Assembly: GCA_934590505.1 (NCBI GenBank)
Contig: CAKTPC010000074.1
Coordinates: 1-10,053, forward strand
DNA: 10,053 nt
Origin: an uncultured Oscillospiraceae bacterium
GTDB lineage: Bacteria > Bacillota > Clostridia > Oscillospirales > Oscillospiraceae
Direction: 5' to 3'
The first letter of the stretch is position 1. Each line of letters opens with the position of its first letter. The translations under genes were made by a program, and so were the position numbers. The notes beneath the pieces are model-generated. The model did not search any database. It was given only the letters and a program-made list of their open reading frames with translations, and was not told the DNA's origin. This document shows positions 1 through 5,351 of the stretch, piece by piece.

Positions 1-1052
1 AGCTCGCCCGTACCGCCGCCGCCGGGAATGCCGGACATTGCGACCGAGGAGAACACCGCAACGATTATCGCGAGTATCGCCTGCCATGTGCCGAAGTCCT
101 GACCGAAGATGCCGAACAGGAACGCGACCTTGACTATCGCGCTCATCGCGGAGCCGTCCATGTGCATCGTCGCGCCCATGGGCAGGACGATGTCGCGCAC
201 GTCGCTGGAGATGCCGGTGTCGTCAGCGGCCTCCATATTGGTCGGGATGGTAGCGACGGAGGAGCAGGTGCCGAAGGCCGTCATGGCCGGGGCGAACAGG
301 TGCTTGAACATGACCTTGGCAGCGCCCTTGCCGCCGCCGAAGCGGGCGTATATCGGGGAGGAGACAAGCATATACACAAAGCACATGATATAGTAGATGA
401 TGAGGGTGCGGCTGTAGTCACCGATGAGGGAGGGGCCGTAGCTTGCGACGAGGTATGCGAAGAAACCGAAGAAGCCGATAGGCGCATAGTAGGTGATGAT
501 CTTGACGGTTTTCATGATGCAGTTGGTGATGTCCTCAAGCAGCTGCGCGGTCTTGGTCGCGGGGCCGCCGGCCATCTGGATGCCGAAGCCGAAGATTATC
601 GCCGCAACGATCAGGGGCAGGATAGCCCTGCGGCTGAGCAGCTCCGCAAAGTCGGGCTTGGTGAAAAAGTTGATTATCATATCAGCAACGCCGAGCGTCG
701 AGCCTATTTCGCCCTCAGAGACAGCGTAGGTGCCCTGAACAAGCGGGAATATACGCACGACTATGTACATCAGCACTGCGGCGATCGTTGCCGTGACGGC
801 AAACACCGCGACCGTGACGCCGAGCACCTTGCCCGCACGCTTTGCGCTGCCCATGTTCGCGATGGCGGAGGAGATGGAGCAGAACACCATCGGCACCACG
901 ACGCAGAACATCATGTTTATGAACACCGTGCCCAGCGGCTCAAGAGAGGTCGCTCCCGGCCATACCGCGCCGACGATGCAGCCGGCGACAATGCCGACGA
1001 GCATGGAGATTATGAACCAATAGCGCTTGAAGAAGGATTCTGATTTGTTCAT
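1..1052 (-). CDS. DAACS-family dicarboxylate/amino acid:cation symporter (3' end cut by window)
   Basis: This is a secondary transporter in the cytoplasmic membrane that would import a C4-dicarboxylate or acidic/neutral amino acid with Na+ or H+. The first 350 residues are visible. The frame starts at ATG 1052 behind the SD AAAGGGGTG and stays open to the window edge, so roughly 50-80 C-terminal residues are missing against the usual 400-430. Seen motifs: re-entrant loop HP1 with SSVATIP at residues 264-270 (family form is SSSAATLP), the TM7 signature as HMDGS at 297-301 (family form NMDGT), and HP2 with GIPGGGG from 341. TM8, whose Asp/Arg residues select the substrate, lies outside the window, so glutamate, dicarboxylate or another substrate cannot be decided. 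It is divergent from an AraC-type regulator that probably controls it. Family call sure; substrate unknown. Confidence 0.9.
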   Translation of the reverse strand, partial: MNKSESFFKRYWFIISMLVGIVAGCIVGAVWPGATSLEPLGTVFINMMFCVVVPMVFCSISSAIANMGSAKRAGKVLGVTVAVFAVTATIAAVLMYIVVRIFPLVQGTYAVSEGEIGSTLGVADMIINFFTKPDFAELLSRRAILPLIVAAIIFGFGIQMAGGPATKTAQLLEDITNCIMKTVKIITYYAPIGFFGFFAYLVASYGPSLIGDYSRTLIIYYIMCFVYMLVSSPIYARFGGGKGAAKVMFKHLFAPAMTAFGTCSSVATIPTNMEAADDTGISSDVRDIVLPMGATMHMDGSAMSAIVKVAFLFGIFGQDFGTWQAILAIIVAVFSSVAMSGIPGGGGTGE

Positions 1053-1084
1053 GGCTGACACCCCTTTACAAAATTATGTGGTAT

Positions 1085-1112
1085 ATTATATTCGCTCGAT
1101 TTGCAAAGTAAA
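1085..1112 (-). promoter_or_regulatory. Sigma-A promoter for the symporter gene
   Basis: On the minus strand a perfect -10 TATAAT (1090-1085) follows a -35 TTTACT (1112-1107) with a 16-nt spacer. Transcription would start near 1078, giving a leader of about 25 nt, too short for a riboswitch. The palindrome TTTGCAAA lies in the spacer and touches the -35. Confidence 0.6.
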
Positions 1113-1140
1113 TTGTATCACGTGCTTGAAACATTGCAAA
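1100..1140. promoter_or_regulatory. Candidate AraC-family operator: two direct TTGCAAA repeats
   Basis: TTGCAAA occurs at 1101-1107 (within the 8-bp palindrome TTTGCAAA, 1100-1107) and again at 1134-1140, 33 bp apart, about three helical turns. One copy is in the spacer of the symporter promoter, the other in the spacer of the regulator promoter. A CACGTG palindrome lies between them (1119-1124). AraC-family proteins typically bind direct repeats; that these are the sites is inference from position only. Confidence 0.4.
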
Positions 1141-1154
1141 AAGTGCTGTATAAT
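1126..1154 (+). promoter_or_regulatory. Sigma-A promoter for the AraC-family regulator
   Basis: A -35 TTGAAA (1126-1131) and a perfect -10 TATAAT (1149-1154) are separated by exactly 17 nt. The start site would be around 1161, so the mRNA leader is only about 14 nt before the preferred GTG start at 1175. Confidence 0.7.
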
Positions 1155-1174
1155 ATTTAACAGAGGTGAGTGCT

Positions 1175-2014
1175 GTGGAAACTGCAATAAACAGAGCCGG
1201 ATATCTGCGCGAGAGCTATCATTATTTCCATCTCAAGGACACTGCCGGGCAGGAGCTGGACTTCCATTTTCACGAGTTTGACAAGCTCATTATCCTTATT
1301 TCCGGCAAGGTGGATTACCGCGTCGAGAGCAGCAGCTACGAGCTGCACCCATGGGATGTGCTGCTCGTCGGGCACCACACTATACACAAGGCCGAGATCG
1401 ACAAGAGCGTACCGTATGAGCGGATAATAATCTATCTCGACCGCGGACATTTTGAGCGCAGCATGCCCGGGGCGGGACTGTTTGACAGCTTTGAGCTTGC
1501 CGACAAGCGCTCGCGCCATCTGCTGACGCCGAACGCTGAGCAGATTGAAGCGCTCAAGGCGGCTATCGCGGCATACGAGCGCGCCGCCGGGGATGAGCTT
1601 TTCGGTGCGCAGACGCTGCGCGAGACGTTCATTATCCAGCTGCTCATACAGATAAGTCGGCTTGCCGAGGCGGAGGCGCCGCGCGCCGGACAGTCCGCGT
1701 GCGACGCGAAGATACAGCAGGCGCTGTCCTACATAAACGAGAATTTCCGCAGGGAGCTGACTGTGGACGCACTTGCCGAGCGGGTGTTTCTCAGCCGGTA
1801 TCATTTCATGCGCCTGTTCAAGGTGCAGACCGGCAGCACGGTGCACGCGTATATACGGCAGAAACGGCTCATGAACGCCGCGCGGCTCATCCGCGAGGGC
1901 GTGAGCGCGGGCAAGGCTGCTTCTGAGAGCGGCTTTGCGGATTACTCCGCGTTCCACCGTGCCTTCCGTGAGAGCTTCGGCACGAGCCCGGGGAAGCTTG
2001 CGGGAAGGAAATAG
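1175..2014 (+). CDS. AraC/XylS-family transcriptional regulator with N-terminal cupin domain
   Basis: This is a one-component transcription factor of 279 residues, normal for the family. The N-terminal cupin (roughly 28-90) carries HFHEFDKLIIL at 31-41 and would bind a small ligand. The C-terminal double helix-turn-helix spans about 180-275: the first HTH includes LTVDALAERVFLSRYHFMRL from 195, and the second includes AASESGFADYSAFHRAFRE from 248, the hallmark AraC signature. GTG 1175 is chosen because GAGGTG (1163-1168) sits 6 nt before it. The in-frame GTG at 1166 would overlap that SD and lie only about 5 nt from the predicted transcript start. The gene is divergent from the symporter, with shared TTGCAAA elements suggesting that it regulates the transporter and itself. 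The ligand is unknown; the transported compound is a reasonable guess. Confidence 0.93.
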   Translation: METAINRAGYLRESYHYFHLKDTAGQELDFHFHEFDKLIILISGKVDYRVESSSYELHPWDVLLVGHHTIHKAEIDKSVPYERIIIYLDRGHFERSMPGAGLFDSFELADKRSRHLLTPNAEQIEALKAAIAAYERAAGDELFGAQTLRETFIIQLLIQISRLAEAEAPRAGQSACDAKIQQALSYINENFRRELTVDALAERVFLSRYHFMRLFKVQTGSTVHAYIRQKRLMNAARLIREGVSAGKAASESGFADYSAFHRAFRESFGTSPGKLAGRK

Positions 2015-2043
2015 CGGCGTCCCTGCGGGACGTATTAAAATTA

Positions 2044-2085
2044 AGTGCGCGCTGCATTTCACAGCGCGCACTGCTATTTTTATAT
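2044..2085. terminator. Bidirectional rho-independent terminator between araC-type gene and uraA
   Basis: A perfect 11-bp stem (AGTGCGCGCTG at 2044-2054 with CAGCGCGCACT at 2062-2072) encloses a 7-nt loop. On the plus strand it is followed by GCTATTTTTATATTT; on the minus strand by TTAATTTTAA. It can therefore end both convergent transcripts. It lies 29 nt after the regulator stop and 16 nt after the uraA stop. Confidence 0.88.
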
Positions 2086-2088
2086 TTA

Positions 2089-3429
2089 TCAGACCTTGAA
2101 GTTAACGGAGGTGTCGCCCTGGATGTCGACGCCGAACTCGTAGTCCTTGCCGGGGAGGATGGCGTTGACAAGGATGCCGACGAGGGACGCGACGGCGAGA
2201 CCGGAGAGGCTGACCGAGCCGATGTGCACGGCGCCGGCAGTGCTGTTGGAGATGCCGAGCGCGAGCACGAGGATGAGCGCCGCGATGATGACGTTGCGGG
2301 TGTTGGTGAAGTCGACGCGGTTTTCAACGACGTTGCGCACGCCGACGGCGGAGATCATACCGTAGAGGATCATGGACACGCCGCCGATAGTGGCGGTGGG
2401 CATTGCGGTGACGAGGGCTGCGAACTTCGGGCAGAAGCTGAGGATTATTGCGAAGAGAGCGGCGAGGCGGATGACGCGCGGGTCATAGACCTTGGAGAGA
2501 GCGAGGACGCCGGTGTTCTCGCCGTAGGTGGTGTTTGCGGGTGCGCCGAAGAGAGATGCGAGGGTGGTCGCAAGGCCGTCGCCCATGAGGGTGCGGTTCA
2601 GGCCGGGCTCAACGAGGTAGTTCTTGCCAACTGTGGAGGAGATGGCGCAGATATCGCCGACGTGCTCCATCATGGTTGCAATGGCGAGGGGGACGATTGT
2701 AACGCAGGCGGTGACGAGCATGCCGGAGTCAAAGTTGTTGGAAAACAGGCCGATGACGGTGGCTTCCTTGTGGATGGGGATGCCGATCCATGCCGCCTCG
2801 CTGACCTTCTGCGCAACGACAGCGCGGGAAGCGGGGTCGACTATCATGGAGACAACGTATGAGGTGAGCACGCCGATGAGGATGGGGATGATCTTGACCA
2901 TGCCCTTGCCCCACATGTTGCATGCGATGACCACGACTATTGCGACGACAGCGACGAGCCAGTTGGCTTCGCAGTTATTGATAGCGGAGGAGGAGAGGAT
3001 CAGGCCGATAGCGATGATGATGGGGCCGGTGACGATCGGAGGGAAGAAGCGCATGACCCTCTTCACGCCGACGCTCTTGATTACCGCCGCGAGGATGACA
3101 TACATAAGGCCGGAGACCGCAACGCCGAAGCAGGCATAGGGCAGCAGATCGGCTTCGCCGTTGGGAGCGATGGCCCAGTAACCGGCGAGGTAAGCGAAGG
3201 AGGAGCCGAGGAAGGCGGGAACTTCGCCCTTGGTGATAAGGTGGAACAGCAGTGTGCCGAGCCCGGCAAACAGCAGCGTGGTGGCAACGTCAAGTCCGGT
3301 CAGTGCGGGGACGAGCACAGTTGCGCCGAACATGGCGAACATATGCTGGAGACCGAGGATGAGCATGCGCGGAGTGCCAAGCTCGCGCGCATCAAAAATG
3401 GGGCCGTCAATGGTTTTCTTGTCTTTCAT
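2089..3429 (-). CDS. uraA: Uracil/xanthine permease, NCS2 (NAT) family
   Basis: A 446-residue polytopic membrane protein that imports uracil, probably by H+ symport, feeding pyrimidine salvage. Seen: LQHMFAMFGATVLVP at 27-41 (TM1 family signature), GSSFAY at 75-80 (TM3 half-helix), MMEHVGDI at 253-260 and NTTYGEN at 299-305. E255 and E304 line up with the substrate-binding Glu241 and Glu290 of E. coli UraA; D259 replaces its His245, a position tied to proton coupling. A soluble insertion of about 25 residues (198-225) sits before the second half of the membrane domain. The ATG at 3429 has SD GAGAGAGGT at 7 nt. The gene lies 74 nt downstream of pyrR on the same strand, which strongly supports uracil over xanthine. 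The same role in Bacillus is named pyrP. Expression is probably under PyrR control in two ways (see leader sites). Confidence 0.93.
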   Translation of the reverse strand: MKDKKTIDGPIFDARELGTPRMLILGLQHMFAMFGATVLVPALTGLDVATTLLFAGLGTLLFHLITKGEVPAFLGSSFAYLAGYWAIAPNGEADLLPYACFGVAVSGLMYVILAAVIKSVGVKRVMRFFPPIVTGPIIIAIGLILSSSAINNCEANWLVAVVAIVVVIACNMWGKGMVKIIPILIGVLTSYVVSMIVDPASRAVVAQKVSEAAWIGIPIHKEATVIGLFSNNFDSGMLVTACVTIVPLAIATMMEHVGDICAISSTVGKNYLVEPGLNRTLMGDGLATTLASLFGAPANTTYGENTGVLALSKVYDPRVIRLAALFAIILSFCPKFAALVTAMPTATIGGVSMILYGMISAVGVRNVVENRVDFTNTRNVIIAALILVLALGISNSTAGAVHIGSVSLSGLAVASLVGILVNAILPGKDYEFGVDIQGDTSVNFKV

Positions 3430-3436
3430 TCAATTT

Positions 3437-3452
3437 ACCTCTCTCTGTAGAT
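3437..3452 (-). promoter_or_regulatory. Candidate second PyrR-binding hairpin overlapping the uraA Shine-Dalgarno
   Basis: The mRNA sequence AUCU-ACAGAGAG-AGGU folds into a 4-bp stem with an 8-nt loop identical to that in the pyrR leader hairpin, while the stem bases differ but still pair. The 3' half (GAGAGAGGU) is the SD of uraA, 7 nt before its ATG. Bound PyrR would therefore mask the ribosome site. PyrR acting by SD occlusion is described in mycobacteria; here it is inferred. The short, weak stem and the purine-rich nature of any SD are the main reservations. Confidence 0.45.
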
Positions 3453-3467
3453 TATTTAATTGAATTT

Positions 3468-3494
3468 ATAACCAGCGGCATAGCCGCGTGTTAC
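3468..3494 (-). other. Intercistronic hairpin between pyrR and uraA
   Basis: In mRNA sense, GUAAC-AC-GCGGC-UAU-GCCGC-UG-GUUAU forms two 5-bp helices separated by a 2x2 internal loop, starting 9 nt after the pyrR stop codon. There is no U tract, so it is not a rho-independent terminator. It could be an mRNA-processing or stability element that separates pyrR from uraA. Confidence 0.45.
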
Positions 3495-3503
3495 CGTATT
3501 GAA

Positions 3504-4049
3504 TCAGTTATCGCCGATCGCCATGAGGTACACGCCCGTCTCGCCGTCGAACTCCGGCAGACGCACCTCAATAAGCTCGCTGTGCGAGGTGGGAATGTTC
3601 TTGCCGACATAGTCGGCGCGGATGGGCAGCTCCCGGTGTCCCCTGTCGACCAGCACCGCGAACTGTATCGTACGCGGACGGCCGCAGCTGAACACCGCCT
3701 CGATGGCGGCTCTGGCCGTGCGCCCGGTGTAGAGCACATCGTCGCAGAGCACAACATCCTTGTCATTCACATCGAAGGGCAGCTCCGCTTTGCGGATGAC
3801 CGGGCTTTCGGCAAGCGTTGAGAGATCGTCCCGGTAGAAACCGATGTCGATGCTCCCGCAGGGCGGCTCGACGCTCTCGATTTTCTTGATATTATCGCGT
3901 ATGCGGCATGCGATCGGCTCACCGCGGCGGCGTATCCCGACGAGGACGACGTTATCTACCCCGCGGTTTTTCTCGGTGATCTCATGGGATATGCGCATCA
4001 GCGCTCTGCCGAGAGCGGCCTCGTCCATTATCTGAGCCTTCTGTCTCAT
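3504..4049 (-). CDS. pyrR: Bifunctional pyrimidine regulator PyrR / uracil phosphoribosyltransferase
   Basis: PyrR binds pyrimidine-operon mRNA in a UMP-dependent way to favour termination, and in many species also converts uracil plus PRPP to UMP. From ATG 4049 the product is 181 residues, the length of B. subtilis PyrR. The PRPP-binding loop VVLCDDVLYTGRTARAA is at 99-115. VLVGIRRRG at 35-43 and FYRDD at 71-75 are further family signatures; basic residues around 40-51 and 136-139 fit an RNA-binding face. The ATG is preferred because GGAAGGGGA ends 7 nt upstream of it; the frame extends to a TTG at 4070 that would put this SD inside the gene. It leads a two-gene operon with uraA and is preceded by its own attenuator, implying autoregulation. 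Confidence 0.96.
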   Translation of the reverse strand: MRQKAQIMDEAALGRALMRISHEITEKNRGVDNVVLVGIRRRGEPIACRIRDNIKKIESVEPPCGSIDIGFYRDDLSTLAESPVIRKAELPFDVNDKDVVLCDDVLYTGRTARAAIEAVFSCGRPRTIQFAVLVDRGHRELPIRADYVGKNIPTSHSELIEVRLPEFDGETGVYLMAIGDN

Positions 4050-4067
4050 GGGTGTATCCCCTTCCGA

Positions 4068-4102
4068 CAAAAAATAAATGCCTTACCGACTTCCGGCAAG
4101 AC
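4068..4102 (-). terminator. Leader terminator of the pyrR attenuator
   Basis: A 9-bp stem (arms 4102-4094 and 4088-4080) with loop GAAGU is followed directly by a U-rich run containing six consecutive Ts. It ends 18 nt before the pyrR ATG, so it can only act conditionally, as an attenuator arm. Confidence 0.8.
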
Positions 4103-4169
4103 ACACAAAAGCACAGGCGCAGTACACCCGTAAGCTATAAGCGATTTTGCCGGTCTCTCTGTACCGAGC
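4068..4169 (-). promoter_or_regulatory. PyrR attenuator in the pyrR leader (binding hairpin, antiterminator, terminator)
   Basis: Three mutually exclusive RNA structures are readable. (1) Anti-antiterminator 4169-4149: GC(U)CGGU-ACAGAGAG-ACCGGC, carrying the PyrR hexaloop CAGAGA. (2) Antiterminator: CCGGCAA (4153-4147), which is the 3' side of that hairpin, is perfectly complementary to UUGCCGG (4099-4093). (3) Terminator 4102-4080: GUCUUGCCG-GAAGU-CGGUAAGGC, a 9-bp stem with two G-U pairs, followed by ATTTATTTTTTG (4079-4068). PyrR with UMP would hold hairpin 1, free the terminator and stop transcription before pyrR-uraA. Compared with the B. subtilis site, the closing C-G and the adjacent U-G pair are replaced by A.G and U-A. 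Confidence 0.82.
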
Positions 4170-4190
4170 TTAAAAATCTTTTCGTTGGTC

Positions 4191-4219
4191 ATTATAAGGG
4201 CTGCGCAGGGAAATTGCAA
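4191..4219 (-). promoter_or_regulatory. Sigma-A promoter of the pyrR-uraA operon
   Basis: On the minus strand, -35 TTGCAA (4219-4214), a 17-nt spacer and a perfect -10 TATAAT (4196-4191). Transcription from about 4184 would give a leader of about 135 nt, with the PyrR hairpin starting some 15 nt into the transcript. Confidence 0.72.
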
Positions 4220-4294
4220 GCATATTTTCAGAATCTCATAAAATGTAGAACCTGTCCAAAGGCAACGGGAGATTTTTGTGTGATCCGACAAGAG

Positions 4295-4338
4295 GTTTGT
4301 TTACAAACGGCAGACGGTTTCTTAATAAAAATTATATT
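4295..4338 (+). promoter_or_regulatory. Probable promoter region of the lipoprotein gene, with a 14-bp palindrome
   Basis: The AT-rich stretch holds the inverted repeat GTTTGT-TT-ACAAAC (4295-4308), which contains the -35-like TTTACA (4300-4305). The best -10-like sequence by itself is TATATT (4333-4338), but spacing between the two is too long, and the properly spaced TAATAA (4323-4328) is a poor match. A promoter is expected here; its exact hexamers are not clear. The palindrome could be an operator. Confidence 0.3.
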
Positions 4339-4372
4339 GATTTTTCCGTGTGCCGGTGGTATCACTGAACCA

Positions 4373-4391
4373 GCCGCGGAGGGTCCGCGGC
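4373..4391 (+). other. 5'-UTR hairpin just upstream of the lipoprotein SD
   Basis: A perfect 8-bp GC-rich stem (GCCGCGGA / TCCGCGGC) with a GGG loop ends 11 nt before the SD GAGGAGGT. No T tract follows on either strand, so it is not a terminator. It may stabilise the mRNA 5' end or hold the ribosome site open. Confidence 0.5.
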
Positions 4392-4416
4392 ACGTATCCC
4401 CCGAGGAGGTATTAAA

Positions 4417-4953
4417 ATGAAAAAAACATTTGCTTTTATTCTGATTCTCGCAATGGCGCTCGCACTGTGCGCCTGCGGCGGAGAGGGCACGGGCGAGGTC
4501 GTGTACATTGACCCGACCCCCGCGGCTGAGACTGCTGCACCGGCAGTTGAAACACCGGTGAGCACAGCCGATACGGCTGCGTCCACGGAGTCCGCTGATG
4601 CTCTCGGCACCGTGCTCGACTATGCGGTGAACGATGTTCAGCCCGGTTCCTCCGGCTGCTCGCTCAGAGGCATAAAATGCGCGGCGATGCTGCTCGACTG
4701 GGCAGCGGAGACGCCGCTTGATGCCGACGGTATAGCCGCGGCGGTCGAGACATGGAAGAGCGCTGCGACGGAGGACAAGCTTTCTCTGTTCGGCGAGTGC
4801 ATGGATCTTGTCGCTTCAAGCTGTGAGTCACTCACGCAGGACAATGCGCAGGAGCTGCTCGATGAATCCGGCAGCACCGACTGCGCATATCCTTGGAGCG
4901 ACGCTGCCTTTGCCGCAGCGCAGAGCGTTTTTTCCGCCGCCGGCGTGAGATAA
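4417..4953 (+). CDS. Small secreted lipoprotein of unknown function
   Basis: A 178-residue protein beginning with a type II signal peptide: charged MKK, hydrophobic core 5-17, lipobox LCAC ending at C20, then GG. The mature protein would be anchored to the outer face of the membrane by diacylglyceryl-C20. Residues about 24-60 are a low-complexity linker rich in Ala, Thr, Pro and Glu. The globular part (about 61-178) is predicted helical by composition, acidic and Ala-rich, with five cysteines (81, 88, 128, 136, 156), allowing up to two disulfides if exported to an oxidising site. ATG 4417 follows the near-consensus SD GAGGAGGT at 6 nt. No enzyme or binding motif is recognised. It stands alone, divergent from pyrR, with no partner gene that hints at its role. 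Confidence 0.85.
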   Translation: MKKTFAFILILAMALALCACGGEGTGEVVYIDPTPAAETAAPAVETPVSTADTAASTESADALGTVLDYAVNDVQPGSSGCSLRGIKCAAMLLDWAAETPLDADGIAAAVETWKSAATEDKLSLFGECMDLVASSCESLTQDNAQELLDESGSTDCAYPWSDAAFAAAQSVFSAAGVR

Positions 4954-5026
4954 AACACCGAATCATATAAACAGTATATCCAGTGTCCAGACCCAAACGC
5001 CTCGCAGACTTATTCGCTGAAGAACC

Positions 5027-5043
5027 TACTATCAATTGACAAG
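5027..5043 (+). repeat. Left inverted-repeat core of the MITE-like element
   Basis: TACTATCAATTGACAAG, exact reverse complement of 5287-5303; 243 bp separate the two cores. Confidence 0.85.
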
Positions 5044-5096
5044 AGCACACACGCCTGACAGTGTGTCTTTCCGGTGCTTTTTGTCCTTTTCGCCTT

Positions 5097-5114
5097 GACG
5101 GGCGACAGCCCGTC
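5097..5114. repeat. Internal hairpin of the element
   Basis: GACGGGC-GACA-GCCCGTC, a perfect 7-bp stem with a 4-nt loop. Confidence 0.75.
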
Positions 5115-5202
5115 TGCGTCTCAAAAACCAAAAATCGCTCGAAAATCCATTACTGTCAGGTGCGAGCAGTTTTGCCGGAGCAGAAATGCGTTCAGGCAAT
5201 GA

Positions 5203-5242
5203 AAAGCCCGCAGGCAATACTTTGTGTATTGGCAAGGGCTTT
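5203..5242. repeat. Internal two-part hairpin of the element
   Basis: AAAGCCC (5203-5209) pairs with GGGCTTT (5236-5242), and CAATAC (5215-5220) pairs with GTATTG (5226-5231) around a TTTGT loop; the two helices are separated by a small internal loop. Confidence 0.75.
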
Positions 5243-5286
5243 GAAGCCGCATGGGCGTTTTTCTGCCCGTCAAAACCGTATGTGTC

Positions 5287-5303
5287 CTTGTCAATTGATA
5301 GTA
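5287..5303 (-). repeat. Right inverted-repeat core of the MITE-like element
   Basis: CTTGTCAATTGATAGTA, exact reverse complement of 5027-5043; one extra base (T5304) separates it from the outer GGTTCTT block. Confidence 0.85.
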
Positions 5304-5318
5304 TGGTTCTTTGACGTA

Positions 5319-5351
5319 AAAGCCCGGATCATGCAAGCTGCATGATCCGGG
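5319..5351 (-). terminator. Rho-independent terminator overlapping the 3' end of the 72-aa gene
   Basis: A perfect 13-bp stem (CCCGGATCATGCA at 5323-5335 with TGCATGATCCGGG at 5339-5351) has a 3-nt loop and is followed on the minus strand by CTTTTACG. The last seven codons and the stop codon of the upstream small gene lie inside the stem. The T tract is short, but the stem is very strong. Confidence 0.75.

Larger units (their letters stand above)
5015..5316. mobile_element. MITE-like non-coding element with ~39-bp terminal inverted repeats
   Basis: The 375-bp gap between the lipoprotein and the next gene is mostly this element. The left arm 5015-5053 and right arm 5277-5316 are inverted repeats: 33 of about 39 positions match by eye, with a perfect 17-bp core (TACTATCAATTGACAAG at 5027-5043 and its complement at 5287-5303), AAGAACC outside it and CACA-n-ACG inside. 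A second nested inverted repeat, TTGACGGGC (5095-5103) and GCCCGTCAA (5265-5273), and two internal hairpins follow the same symmetry. No transposase gene is present and no clear target-site duplication is seen, so it would be non-autonomous or a decayed remnant. A large structured RNA is the alternative. Confidence 0.6.

Noticed and set aside
162..1043. Long plus-strand open frame (293 codons)
   Set aside because: It is antisense to the symporter; its product is His/Asp/Gly-rich low complexity, typical of a shadow frame in GC-rich DNA, while the minus frame has clear family motifs.
1166..1174. GTG at 1166 as start of the AraC-family gene
   Set aside because: It lies inside the SD GAGGTG that correctly spaces the GTG at 1175, and only about 5 nt from the predicted transcript start.
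2018..2032. Hairpin CGTCCC-TGC-GGGACG after the AraC-family stop as a terminator
   Set aside because: No T tract follows; the 11-bp stem at 2044-2072 is the real terminator.
1157..2071. Minus-strand open frame of 304 codons antisense to the AraC-family gene
   Set aside because: It has no family pattern and would read through the bidirectional terminator; the plus frame has the AraC double HTH.
2224..3139. Plus-strand frames antisense to uraA
   Set aside because: They are low-complexity Met/Thr- or Gly/Asp-rich shadows of a membrane-protein gene.
4050..4070. TTG at 4070 as the pyrR start
   Set aside because: It would place the SD GGAAGGGGA inside the gene and the start at the U tract of the leader terminator; ATG 4049 gives the standard 181 residues.
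4052..4420. Plus-strand open frame of 122 codons between pyrR and the lipoprotein gene
   Set aside because: It runs antisense through the pyrR attenuator and promoter, has no SD, and overlaps the lipoprotein start; its composition is not protein-like.
5061..5345. Plus-strand open frame of 94 codons inside the inverted-repeat element
   Set aside because: It crosses the hairpins and the right inverted repeat, has no SD, and shows no coding pattern; best explained by the non-coding element.
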